A stretch of 64,000 nt of DNA from Nitrospirales bacterium (lineage in GTDB: Bacteria; Nitrospirota; Nitrospiria; Nitrospirales; UBA8639): contig JALDRJ010000002.1 of the NCBI GenBank assembly GCA_031315865.1, forward strand, positions 1,896,001 through 1,960,000, given 5' to 3'. Below the pieces are notes generated by a model that worked only from the letters and a program-made list of their open reading frames with translations, searched no databases and was not told the origin of the DNA. Shown piece by piece: positions 16,422-24,404 of the stretch. Each line of letters starts with the position of its first letter. Within the stretch, counting starts at the first letter, position 1. A program made the translations under genes and the position numbers.

Positions 16422-17165
16422 CTAGGTCGTTGGAAGGTGTTGGAGCAGATTTTGAACATAGTCATCTGCCGGATGTTCCTGGAGTTCTCGAGGAGTAGCT
16501 ATCTGTCGTATCCGACCGTCTTTCATGATGGCAATACGATCCCCAAGGTAAAAGGCTTCGCGCAAATCATGGGTGACGAGCACCATCGTTTTATTAAGGT
16601 TCTGTTTAAGTGTAAGAAACTGTTCTTGAAGCTCGATCCGGGTAAGAGCGTCAAGCGCTCCAAACGGTTCATCAAGGAGGACGATGTCCGGGTCACCGGC
16701 GAGCGCGCGGGCTACGGCCACCCGCTGTCGCTGGCCCCCTGAAAGGGTGATGGGGTAGCGGCTGCGGTACTGATGTGGCCTGAGGCCAACCAGGGTTAAC
16801 AGCTGATCGATGCGTTGGTCGCGATGTTCGGGGTTCCACCCGAGCAGGGTCGGAAGGAGTCCGACGTTTTGCTCCACAGTCCAATGGGGAAGGAGCCCTC
16901 CGTCTTGTTGGACGTACCCTATCTGTCGACGGAGTGTGATCGGGTTCTGGAGCGTCACTTCTTCTTCCATCATCAGGATCTCACCTGACGTTGGCTCGTC
17001 GAGCCGGTTAAGAAGTCGGAGGAGCGTGGTCTTTCCCGACCCACTCTCTCCGATAAGCACCATCGTTTCGCCTACCTCGACTTGCCAATTGATGTCCTGA
17101 AGAGCATTGGTCCCATCGGGAAAGGTTTTTGTCACGTGACAGGCTCGTAGTGCGCAGTGAGACAT
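16422..17165 (-). CDS. ABC transporter ATP-binding protein, OpuCA/EgtV-like
   Basis: About 247 residues from the ATG of MSHCALRACHV. Walker A GESGSGKTT, Q-loop GYVQQDGGLLPHW, signature LSGGQRQRVAVARAL, Walker B IVLLDEPFGALD and H-loop LVTHD are all intact. There is no C-terminal CBS pair, which many OpuCA proteins carry, in line with a short EgtV-like ATPase. It ends 15 bp before the fused binding/permease gene, so the two form one transporter operon. An earlier in-frame ATG at 17216 would add 17 residues with no clear ribosome site. Confidence 0.88.
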   Translation of the reverse strand: MSHCALRACHVTKTFPDGTNALQDINWQVEVGETMVLIGESGSGKTTLLRLLNRLDEPTSGEILMMEEEVTLQNPITLRRQIGYVQQDGGLLPHWTVEQNVGLLPTLLGWNPEHRDQRIDQLLTLVGLRPHQYRSRYPITLSGGQRQRVAVARALAGDPDIVLLDEPFGALDALTRIELQEQFLTLKQNLNKTMVLVTHDLREAFYLGDRIAIMKDGRIRQIATPRELQEHPADDYVQNLLQHLPTT

Positions 17166-17511
17166 GCGTAACAAAGCAGGGAGAATGACGGAAATTGCGG
17201 GTGGAAATTGTCTCACTCAGGATACCAAGACCGGCTATGTGTGACCATAGAAAACTCTCGAATCATTTGAATTATCCTGAAAACTATCACAATCTCACGT
17301 GTCGGGATTTCACGAATCCGGAGGGGAAAATCCGGCAGGCTAGGCTTTTCTCGTATTGTCAGGCTCTCGTCAGTTTGCTAATCTGCTGCGATGGCCTGTT
17401 GACTTCAATTGGTATTATCATTCATACGTAGGTGTGTGATGCCCCTTACGAGGGGTTTTTTATTGATTGTTTCTGAATGAGTAAGGCGTCTTGTTCGTGA
17501 AGGAGGGGTTT
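17166..17511. promoter_or_regulatory. Divergent control region between the transporter operon and egtB
   Basis: About 345 bp with no gene. It holds leftward promoter(s) for the transporter and rightward ones for egtB. A TTGACT (17399-17404) with TCATAC 17 bp later is a poor but possible egtB promoter. A terminator-like hairpin follows within the leader at 17442. Confidence 0.4.
17442..17461 (+). terminator. Intrinsic-terminator-like hairpin in the egtB leader
   Basis: CCCCT-TACG-AGGGG stem-loop followed by T6, reading toward egtB and ending about 50 bp before its start. No plus-strand gene lies upstream for it to terminate, so it may act as an attenuator. Confidence 0.65.
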
Positions 17512-18723
17512 ATGATTTCATCATCCGTGCTCCCCGTGGCATTGAATGAAGCTCGTGAATGCATGGATTCGATCTTTGCGCATGTCCACCCTGATTCGTT
17601 TTATGAGCGGGGGATTCCAGAACGTCACCGGTTGATCTTTTATTTAGGACATGTGGAGGCGTTTGATTGGAACCAGGTTTGTCGCTGGACGTTGGGAAAA
17701 CCTTCATTTCATGAAACCTTTGATCAGTTGTTTGAAGCCGGGATTGACCCGAAGGTAGGTACATTATCTCAAGATCAGCCATCAGACTGGCCTACTCTTG
17801 ATGAGGTGTTCGAATACAATCGACGAGTGCGTGAAGAGATTGATCAAGCGATGGAATATGCCCCGCCCGATATCGTATCTATTGCGATTGAACATCGGTG
17901 GATGCATGTGGAAACGACAGCCTACATTCTTCATCGGCTTCCGAACACCAGTAAAGTGATTCCTGCGTGCTCTCCTCTTCGGAAATATCCATCTCCAATT
18001 CATGACATGATTGAGGTGCCGGCGGGTGTTGCGACATTGGGTGAAGAGCCTTCCACGACGTTTGGCTGGGACAATGAGTTTAACCGGCATGAAGTGCCTG
18101 TTCCGGCGTTTTCGATGAGTAAGTACAAAGTGACCAATGGGCAGTACCTTCGGTTTGTTCAGGAAGGAGCCGCTCCGCCCTCGTTTTGGGTTCAACGTGG
18201 CAACACGTGGTTTCTGCGTACGATGTTCGGAGAACAAGAACTGCCTCTGGATTGGCCGGTCTATGTTTCACAGCGTGAGGCTCAGGCCTATGCGGCATGG
18301 GCTGGTTTGGCACTTCCGACCGAAGCCCAGTTCCATCGTGCCGCTTACGGGACACGGATTGGTGAAGAACGCCTTTATCCATGGGGTGACGACACACCTG
18401 ATAAAAAATATGGGAATTTTGGCTTTCACCGTTGGGATCCCGAACCTGTTACGGCCCACCCGGAAGGGGAGAGTGATTTTGGGTTCGCGCAGCTCGTGGG
18501 CAACGGATGGGAGTGGACATCGACGCCGTTTCATCCATTCGAAGGATTCATGCCCCACTCAACGTACCCGGGTTATTCGGCAAGATTTTTTGACGATGAT
18601 CATTACGTGGTAAAAGGAGCGGGTCCTCAAACAGCTCCGTGTTTGTTGCGTCGTTCGTTCCGAAACTGGTTTCGTCCGGGCTATCCCTATGCCGATATCG
18701 GATTTCGCTGCGTGCAAAATTAG
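17512..18723 (+). CDS. egtB: EgtB-like sulfoxide synthase (DinB-type iron domain plus FGE-sulfatase domain)
   Basis: A 403-residue protein. The ATG at 17512 follows a strong GAAGGAGGGG. The N-terminal DinB-like domain carries probable iron ligands His47 (LGHVEAFDW), His128 and His132 (EHRWMHVE). The C-terminal formylglycine-enzyme-like domain shows YKVTNGQYLRFV, LPTEAQFHRAAYG, GNGWEWTSTPF and the ending YADIGFRCVQN. EgtB joins hercynine to a cysteine or gamma-glutamyl-cysteine thiol with O2. No egtA or egtC is present here, so a cysteine-using EgtB is possible, but those genes could lie elsewhere. It diverges from the transporter operon. SenA-type selenoneine synthases are related; no senB neighbour is seen. 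Confidence 0.85.
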   Translation: MISSSVLPVALNEARECMDSIFAHVHPDSFYERGIPERHRLIFYLGHVEAFDWNQVCRWTLGKPSFHETFDQLFEAGIDPKVGTLSQDQPSDWPTLDEVFEYNRRVREEIDQAMEYAPPDIVSIAIEHRWMHVETTAYILHRLPNTSKVIPACSPLRKYPSPIHDMIEVPAGVATLGEEPSTTFGWDNEFNRHEVPVPAFSMSKYKVTNGQYLRFVQEGAAPPSFWVQRGNTWFLRTMFGEQELPLDWPVYVSQREAQAYAAWAGLALPTEAQFHRAAYGTRIGEERLYPWGDDTPDKKYGNFGFHRWDPEPVTAHPEGESDFGFAQLVGNGWEWTSTPFHPFEGFMPHSTYPGYSARFFDDDHYVVKGAGPQTAPCLLRRSFRNWFRPGYPYADIGFRCVQN

Positions 18724-18790
18724 CCATACCTCGTACGCCGAGAATCTGATCGCCGGGGAACATGCCCTGTTTACCTAATTCCCCACATTG

Positions 18791-21211
18791 ATGATGAATC
18801 GTCGACGAAGCTCGGCTTTGTCCCCGGGACGTTGGATATCTGAGCTCGTTGCGGTTTGGCGTCAGACGAAGTTAATCGTGCTCACGGCTCAAGTCGCGGC
18901 CATCTATGCGGCTATCCTCATCCCGTTCAAAGTCGGCATTCCCATCATTCCCGGGTTTGTCGAATTGCGTCCGGCTAACGCGATTCCTCTAGTCACCTCT
19001 CTACTGTTTGGTCCGGTTGCCGCATGGGGCGCGGGCATCGGCAACATTATCGGAGATTGTTTTGGAACGTTAGGCCCCGCCAGTGTCTTTGGATTTCTCG
19101 GGAACTTTTTCCTGGGTTTGCTGCCTTACACACTATGGGGAGCCCTTGGTCCCCTCTCTTCAGGGACAGCTCCACATGTCAAAGCTTGGCGGCCCGGACT
19201 GGAGTATGCGCTCATTTGTTGCCTTGCTTCTGGGGGGTGTGCGGTCATCATCGCATGGGGCGTGGAATGGTTAGGGTTCCTCCCATTCATGGTCCTGGCG
19301 CCGGCCATTTTTTTTAACAATGTGGCGATGGGGTTGTTCCTCGGTCCTCCCCTCCTGTGGTTTCTCTATCCTCGAGTCAAACAATGGGGACTACTCTACC
19401 CAGATCTTCTTGACGGACAGCGTGATATGGCTGATCCGGCAATGGTAAGAAGTCAATCAATCGTGCGTAGCGGCGCATCCGGTTTGACAGTACCCGACTC
19501 CAGTCTCATCGCTGAATTGAACGATATTACGTTTCAGTATCAATCATCCGAGACTCCGGCGTTGAAAAACCTCACTCTGACCATTCGTCGAGGTGAATGG
19601 GTCGCCATCATGGGACGTCGAGGCTCAGGGAAATCGACGGTATGTCATCTGCTCAGCGATCTGATTCCACGGTCTGTTCCCGGCCGGCTTTCCGGGCATA
19701 TTCGAACAACCTTCGAGCCAGTATCAAACCATGATCCTTCCGGCTATCAGCGCAAGGGCGTTGGCCTGGTGTTTCAAGACTTTGATGCTCAATTACTCGC
19801 ATCGAGCGTTGAGCGTGAGGTCTTGTTTCCCCTTGAATATCTCTCACCTTCACTTTCACCAGACGAGATGAAGGAGCGAATTCAATGGGCATTGCGCGAG
19901 GTAGGCCTGGAGGGCTTTTCTTCACGCGACCCGCTGTCGTTGTCTGGAGGACAGCGGCAGCGATTAGTCCTGGCAACGGTGCTCGTGTGTTACCCCTCTC
20001 TCTTGGTCTTGGATCAGCCTTTGACCGACCTTGATCCGCAGGCACGAGTCCAATTGAAAGAACTTTTCAGGATTTTAAGGGATCAAGGCATGACGATCGT
20101 CCTTGTAGGGCAAGAGTCGGCGGAAGTCTTGCAGGCGGATCGCCTCTGTGTATTGGATCATGGCGAAATCTGTTGGACAGGAACTCCACGTGAGTTTTTC
20201 GGATCGCCAACCTTGCCTGCACAATTCGGCATTGCCGCCATTCCTTTGGCTGAATGTTTCGTCGATATGAATGTCCCGATGCTGCCTGTAACTGTGGAGG
20301 AAGCCTGGCGTGTGATGGATGAACAGGCTTGTACGCTTCACCCGAAGCGTGAAACGTCTCAAGGCTATCAACCGAATGTTGCCGACTGTGCGGTCGCAGG
20401 CCAGGATATTCCCCTGCTTCAGGTTGATGCCGTATCGTTCGAATACTCCGGTGAGTCTCGAGTCCTTGAAGATATTTCTTTCATTGTGACTCAAGGAGAA
20501 TTTGTGGCCGTGCTGGGAAAGAATGGGTCGGGAAAAAGTACGTTGAGCAAGCTATTGAATGGCCTTCTCCTTCCGTTGAAGGGCGAGGTGTTTGTCGGAG
20601 GCCGCAGTACGAAAACGACCTCGATGAGTGAATTATCCCGGTTGGTGGGGTATGTATTTCAGAATCCTGACCATCAAATTTTTGCGGAGACTGTTTGGCA
20701 GGAGGTTGAGTTTGGGGTGAAGAACTTTGGATTTCCCAGATCGGAGTGCGAACAACGGGTTGCCGATGCTCTGGAGGCGGTAGGCCTGGACGTCGACTAT
20801 TATCGCTCGCAGGATCCTTTTTCTCTCACGAAAGGAGAGCGTCAGCGAATTGCCGTGGCATCGATTTTAGCGACTAAACCTGACATTCTAATTTTTGATG
20901 AACCAACGACCGGACTCGATGCTCAAGAGATCGAGCAGATGATGAACATGATTTTCTTCCTTCACCAACAGGGCCACACGATATTGATGATTACACACAT
21001 GATTCACTTAGTCGCCACGTATTCTACCCGGTGTATTTTAATGCATGAGGGCCGGGTCATCGCTGATGACACGACGCGGGCGGTGTTTTCTAATCCGTCT
21101 CACCTTCACCGTGCTTCCCTGGAAGTCCCGGCCTTAACGACGTTTAGCCAACGTTGGGGATGTACCTTATTGACCGTCGACGAAATCAAGGCCGCAATGG
21201 AAGCCTCATGA
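18791..21211 (+). CDS. Fused ECF transporter: S-like membrane domain plus two ABC ATPases
   Basis: About 806 residues. Residues about 25-200 form a multi-pass S-component-like domain (GIPIIPGFVELRPANAIPLV, GNIIGDCFG). Two ATPase domains follow. The first has Walker A GRRGSGKST and signature LSGGQRQRL but Walker B LVLDQP with Gln replacing the catalytic Glu. The second has Walker A GKNGSGKST and an intact LIFDEPTTGLD but a degenerate signature LTKGERQRI. This pattern gives one canonical and one degenerate site. EcfT follows with a 4-bp overlap. The substrate (a vitamin, metal or similar) cannot be told from sequence. The start is TTG 18788, ATG 18791 or ATG 18794; the ribosome site is weak. 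Confidence 0.88.
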   Translation: MMNRRRSSALSPGRWISELVAVWRQTKLIVLTAQVAAIYAAILIPFKVGIPIIPGFVELRPANAIPLVTSLLFGPVAAWGAGIGNIIGDCFGTLGPASVFGFLGNFFLGLLPYTLWGALGPLSSGTAPHVKAWRPGLEYALICCLASGGCAVIIAWGVEWLGFLPFMVLAPAIFFNNVAMGLFLGPPLLWFLYPRVKQWGLLYPDLLDGQRDMADPAMVRSQSIVRSGASGLTVPDSSLIAELNDITFQYQSSETPALKNLTLTIRRGEWVAIMGRRGSGKSTVCHLLSDLIPRSVPGRLSGHIRTTFEPVSNHDPSGYQRKGVGLVFQDFDAQLLASSVEREVLFPLEYLSPSLSPDEMKERIQWALREVGLEGFSSRDPLSLSGGQRQRLVLATVLVCYPSLLVLDQPLTDLDPQARVQLKELFRILRDQGMTIVLVGQESAEVLQADRLCVLDHGEICWTGTPREFFGSPTLPAQFGIAAIPLAECFVDMNVPMLPVTVEEAWRVMDEQACTLHPKRETSQGYQPNVADCAVAGQDIPLLQVDAVSFEYSGESRVLEDISFIVTQGEFVAVLGKNGSGKSTLSKLLNGLLLPLKGEVFVGGRSTKTTSMSELSRLVGYVFQNPDHQIFAETVWQEVEFGVKNFGFPRSECEQRVADALEAVGLDVDYYRSQDPFSLTKGERQRIAVASILATKPDILIFDEPTTGLDAQEIEQMMNMIFFLHQQGHTILMITHMIHLVATYSTRCILMHEGRVIADDTTRAVFSNPSHLHRASLEVPALTTFSQRWGCTLLTVDEIKAAMEAS

Positions 21212-21981
21212 CGATTTCACTCTATCTTGATCGAGACACATGGATCCACCGCTTGGATGCCAGGACGAAAATTCTGGGCGTCTTAGCCCTCTTCTCCCTC
21301 GCTTTGCTGTATACGCACCCCATGTATCTGTTAGGTGTCTGGAGCCTGGTCCTCTTCTTTACAGCAAGCGCCCAAGCGTGGGCCAATATCCGGAAATTCT
21401 TGATCCTTCTTGTCCTCTTGTTTCTGTATAGCCTTGTGCTGTGGCCATTTTTCATTGAAGGCCAGACGCCTCTCTTTCACTGGTGGGTTTTCACCGTATC
21501 GGTAGAGGGGATGATGCTCGGGTTGAGTATGGCGATGCGTCTTACGGTAATGGTGGTGAGCGGGGTGCTCTTGCTTTCGACGACACGATTAGAAGATTTT
21601 GCATTCGGTCTTCAACGATTCGGGGTTCCTTCCCCGATGTGTTTTGCCCTCTCTCTAGCGTTTCGGTGGGTGCCAGCATTGCTAGGGGCCAGTCGTCTGA
21701 TCGTACAAGCCCAACGTTCCAGAGGCTTGGATTTGTCAGCAGGAACCTTGGGAGAAAAGATTCGTGGCTATGTTCCATTAGTGGTTCCGTTGATTGGTCA
21801 CACGCTTCGGCAAACGACATTGCTGACTATGGCCCTTGAGGTGAAAGGCTTTCGTCCGGGACGACAGCCTCATCCGTATAATCTGTCCACCTTCAAGTTT
21901 TTCGACTATGTGGTGTTAATCACTATAACGTGTCTGGTGGGAGTGAGTTGGTTATTGAGAATGAAAGGATATGGAGTATAA
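21208..21981 (+). CDS. ecfT: ECF transporter transmembrane component EcfT
   Basis: A 257-residue integral membrane protein. The ATG overlaps the ATPase-fusion stop codon (ATGA), which decides the start. Typical EcfT features are the N-terminal HRLDARTKILGVLALFSLAL, several hydrophobic segments, and coupling motifs such as AQRSRGLDLS and ALEVKGFRPG (the two 'ARG'-like coupling helices). With the upstream fusion it forms a complete energy-coupling-factor importer encoded by two genes. A strong terminator follows. Confidence 0.9.
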   Translation: MTISLYLDRDTWIHRLDARTKILGVLALFSLALLYTHPMYLLGVWSLVLFFTASAQAWANIRKFLILLVLLFLYSLVLWPFFIEGQTPLFHWWVFTVSVEGMMLGLSMAMRLTVMVVSGVLLLSTTRLEDFAFGLQRFGVPSPMCFALSLAFRWVPALLGASRLIVQAQRSRGLDLSAGTLGEKIRGYVPLVVPLIGHTLRQTTLLTMALEVKGFRPGRQPHPYNLSTFKFFDYVVLITITCLVGVSWLLRMKGYGV

Positions 21982-22022
21982 ACAAAACGGGGAGCCAGTT
22001 TAATGAGGGTATTCTCTACGAA

Positions 22023-22054
22023 AAAAGCCCTTTCTTTGGCAAGAAAGGGCTTTT
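22023..22054. terminator. Bidirectional intrinsic terminator between ecfT and the PEP-CTERM gene
   Basis: A 14-bp stem AAAAGCCCTTTCTT / AAGAAAGGGCTTTT with a TGGC loop, between two convergent genes. A- and T-runs flank the stem, so it can serve both ecfT and the leftward PEP-CTERM gene. Confidence 0.88.
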
Positions 22055-22088
22055 CCATATACATCGTGCTTTAATTGTCGGCTACACG

Positions 22089-22673
22089 TTATGCGTTCTT
22101 TTTCCTCATACGCCAAGCGGCCAATCCCATGAGGCCTGAGCCAAGAAGAATGACAGTTGATGGTTCAGGGTTGGCTACTAACTTGTTGTTGTTTGTCGCT
22201 GTGGGATCGTGCGCTTCCGTATTTGAAAAAGAAAAGATGAGGTCATTGTAGTCTCTGTCTCCCCCTCCCAAAAGGTCTTCAAAACTCACTAATGTTTCGT
22301 TCTCACCGAAGGCATCGTTAATCAATGCGTGAGCGATGCCGTCGATGTTGTTGGATCCGGGACCAGTGAAAAATGAGTGACCTGTATTATGAACGGCAAG
22401 CCTAAAATTGAGGACCGTTCCAGCGGAAAAGTTTCCTAAGTCGAATGTCGAGCCAGCGGCTTGAGTCGTCGTGAATATTTTCGTGTCACCCAGGTACAGT
22501 GAACTGATATACCCGGCATTGCTGCCTTGAAACGTAGCGGTCACATTTCCGGTATGTTGAACGACCAGATTTCCACCTAATACTGAAGTTGCCATTGACG
22601 TCGAAGGAAAAAGAAAGAGTCCACATACCAGGATGGCAAAGGAAGTCGCTTTGAGATGCCTAAGTGTTTTCAT
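22089..22673 (-). CDS. PEP-CTERM sorted protein with DUF4114-like domain (copy 1)
   Basis: A 194-residue exported protein, start at ATG 22673 before the signal peptide MKTLRHLKATSFAILVCGLF. The mature region contains FSAGTVLNFRLAVHNTGHSF and FEDLLGGGDRDYNDLIFSF, a DUF4114-like calcium-type motif. The C-terminus is a textbook PEP-CTERM signal: PEPSTVILLGSGLMGLAAW followed by RMRKK. In this class the signal is processed by exosortase and proteins reach the surface or biofilm matrix; no exosortase gene is in the window. A paralogue lies about 600 bp away on the same strand. Confidence 0.88.
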   Translation of the reverse strand: MKTLRHLKATSFAILVCGLFLFPSTSMATSVLGGNLVVQHTGNVTATFQGSNAGYISSLYLGDTKIFTTTQAAGSTFDLGNFSAGTVLNFRLAVHNTGHSFFTGPGSNNIDGIAHALINDAFGENETLVSFEDLLGGGDRDYNDLIFSFSNTEAHDPTATNNNKLVANPEPSTVILLGSGLMGLAAWRMRKKNA

Positions 22674-23267
22674 TAGCCTGTCCCCCCATGTCCGTTGTCT
22701 TTCCTTTATCGATGTTGATGAGCCCTCTACAGATTGTCTTGGGCTCGTCCCTAACTCTAAGGGAAAAACGTAAAATTGTTGAATATTTCTTTTGGACAAG
22801 AGAGCAATTTCGAGACCAATGTGGGAGCGCTGCCTGGGCAATGTGATGTTGTGTTTTATTGATAGTGGTTACTTCTGCTTGTTGTGAGTTGCTTTATTTC
22901 CTGGCATGAAGCGCAAATGCAGAAACTATCAAGACAAGCCTGAAAATCGTAAAGAACATTGACAGGTGTGAGTGCAAGAATAGATCTAAACGTACCCCAA
23001 CGAGCAGTAAAATTATAGAATGAGAAAAGACTCTCTTTGGTCTGTCACGTTTGAGAAGAAAGAAAGTCGACAGATGGATGATGAGGATAAAAACTCGAAA
23101 AAAAGGACAGAATTCAGTGTCTAAAATGGTTGTACGGAAGACGGCAAGCGGAAAGCCAAGACCAAAAATTTTATATTCTTGCGTGAAACGAAAAAGCCGC
23201 TCTTCTCACGCGTATGAGAAGAGCGGCTGGGAAGGTGCCTAGATATTGTAAAACGCCATGCTGAAAT
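22674..23267. other. Intergenic region between the two PEP-CTERM genes
   Basis: About 590 bp. It holds the terminator of copy 2 (23195-23228) and the promoter region of copy 1. A good plus-strand -35 TTGACA (22959) with TAGATC 16 bp later has no supported plus-strand gene behind it. A basic 63-residue open frame (23051-23242) lacks a ribosome site and runs into the terminator, so I do not call it. Confidence 0.4.
23195..23228 (-). terminator. Intrinsic terminator of PEP-CTERM copy 2
   Basis: A perfect 14-bp stem AGCCGCTCTTCTCA / TGAGAAGAGCGGCT with a 6-nt loop. On the minus strand it ends in a T5 run, about 40 bp after the stop codon of the leftward gene. Confidence 0.88.
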
Positions 23268-23858
23268 TTACTTAAGGAATCGCTCTTTTTTCCAGCGCCA
23301 AGCGGCTAAGCCCAGTATTCCAGACCCGAGCAGGATCACTGTGGAAGGTTCAGGATTTTGCACCAACCTATCATCTCCTGATCCCGAAGACTTATCGCCC
23401 AGGTGTGTATTGGTATTAGAGAAGGAAAAGGTCAAGTCATTATAATCCCGGTCGCCTCCTCCAAGAAGATCTTCGAAGCTGACGAGTGTCTCGTTCTCTC
23501 CGAATGATTCATCGACGATGGCATGAGCCAGACCATCAGAGTTATTGGCCCCGCTACCGGTATAAAAAGAGTGACCTGTGTTTTGGACTTCCAGTCGAAA
23601 TTGCAATTCAGTTCCCGCAGAAAAATTCCCCAAGTCAAAAGTTGTTCCGGCATTCTGTGTTGAAGAAAAGAGCTTCGTATTTCCCAGGTACAAAGCACTG
23701 ATGTATCCGGCACTGCTGCCCTGAAATGTAGCCGTGACATTTCCATCATGTTTGACGGCGATGGTTCCACCGAGTATGGGGGTTGCCAATGCTATTGCTG
23801 GCAAAGCGAGAATGCAAAGATTAACAGCAAGGTATTTCATTTGGGGTAATAATCTCAT
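23268..23858 (-). CDS. PEP-CTERM sorted protein with DUF4114-like domain (copy 2)
   Basis: A 196-residue paralogue of the neighbouring PEP-CTERM protein, starting at the ATG of MRLLPQMKYLA, spaced correctly from AAGGAGA. It has a signal peptide to about IALATP, conserved NVTATFQGSSAGYISALYLG, FEDLLGGGDRDYNDLTFSF and a C-terminal PEPSTVILLGSGILGLAAW followed by RWKKE. The variable part between the domain and the sorting signal (HLGDKSSGSGDDRLVQ) differs from copy 1. Each copy has its own terminator, so they are probably separately transcribed. Confidence 0.88.
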   Translation of the reverse strand: MRLLPQMKYLAVNLCILALPAIALATPILGGTIAVKHDGNVTATFQGSSAGYISALYLGNTKLFSSTQNAGTTFDLGNFSAGTELQFRLEVQNTGHSFYTGSGANNSDGLAHAIVDESFGENETLVSFEDLLGGGDRDYNDLTFSFSNTNTHLGDKSSGSGDDRLVQNPEPSTVILLGSGILGLAAWRWKKERFLK

Positions 23859-24404
23859 GATGGTCATTCTCCTTGAAGTCATAAATGCATAAAAAGTAGA
23901 AATCACCCGATGGGCGTTCTTAAATCGTTCTACAAGTACAACAACGTCACAATGTTTCTATTAGAGCAAAAGAGAGGCCAAAGTGAGATCAGAGGAAGAT
24001 TGTTATCGTAAGTAGCTGACTTTTAAATGATATTTTTGATGTGCTCGATGAAGAAAATACAAAAAGTATTCAAAAAACGAAGAAGTATTTTAAAATATGG
24101 AAAAAAATTCGACAAATTCACCTAAAATGCAAGAACTAATCGTAAACACCTAGGTTTGAAGGTGTGAAATTCTTTAAAATCAACATGTTGCAAAATCATA
24201 AAAGTGATAGGAAAATCGACAGCTTCTCTCGCGTCCATCGGATAGCTTATAGCCGATTCAAATAATTTCCGTATGGTTCAACGTCGTACCGTGCGGGGTT
24301 TGTCGTCTGTATCGATTGGAACGTATTTGGATTCGCTATAATATTGAGTCAACGTAGATATTGCACTTGCTAGGAAGGCGAACCTTGAGGAATTGAAGGA
24401 ACGG
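23859..24404. other. AT-rich intergenic region
   Basis: About 545 bp, clearly more AT-rich than its surroundings (many A-runs around 24050-24120). It contains the promoter of PEP-CTERM copy 2 and the 3' side of the S9 peptidase gene. No gene, RNA or strong hairpin was recognised. Confidence 0.5.

Noticed and set aside
23051-23242. 63-residue lysine-rich plus-strand frame between the PEP-CTERM genes
   Set aside because: No ribosome site and it runs into the stem of a minus-strand terminator; basic composition follows from local A-richness.
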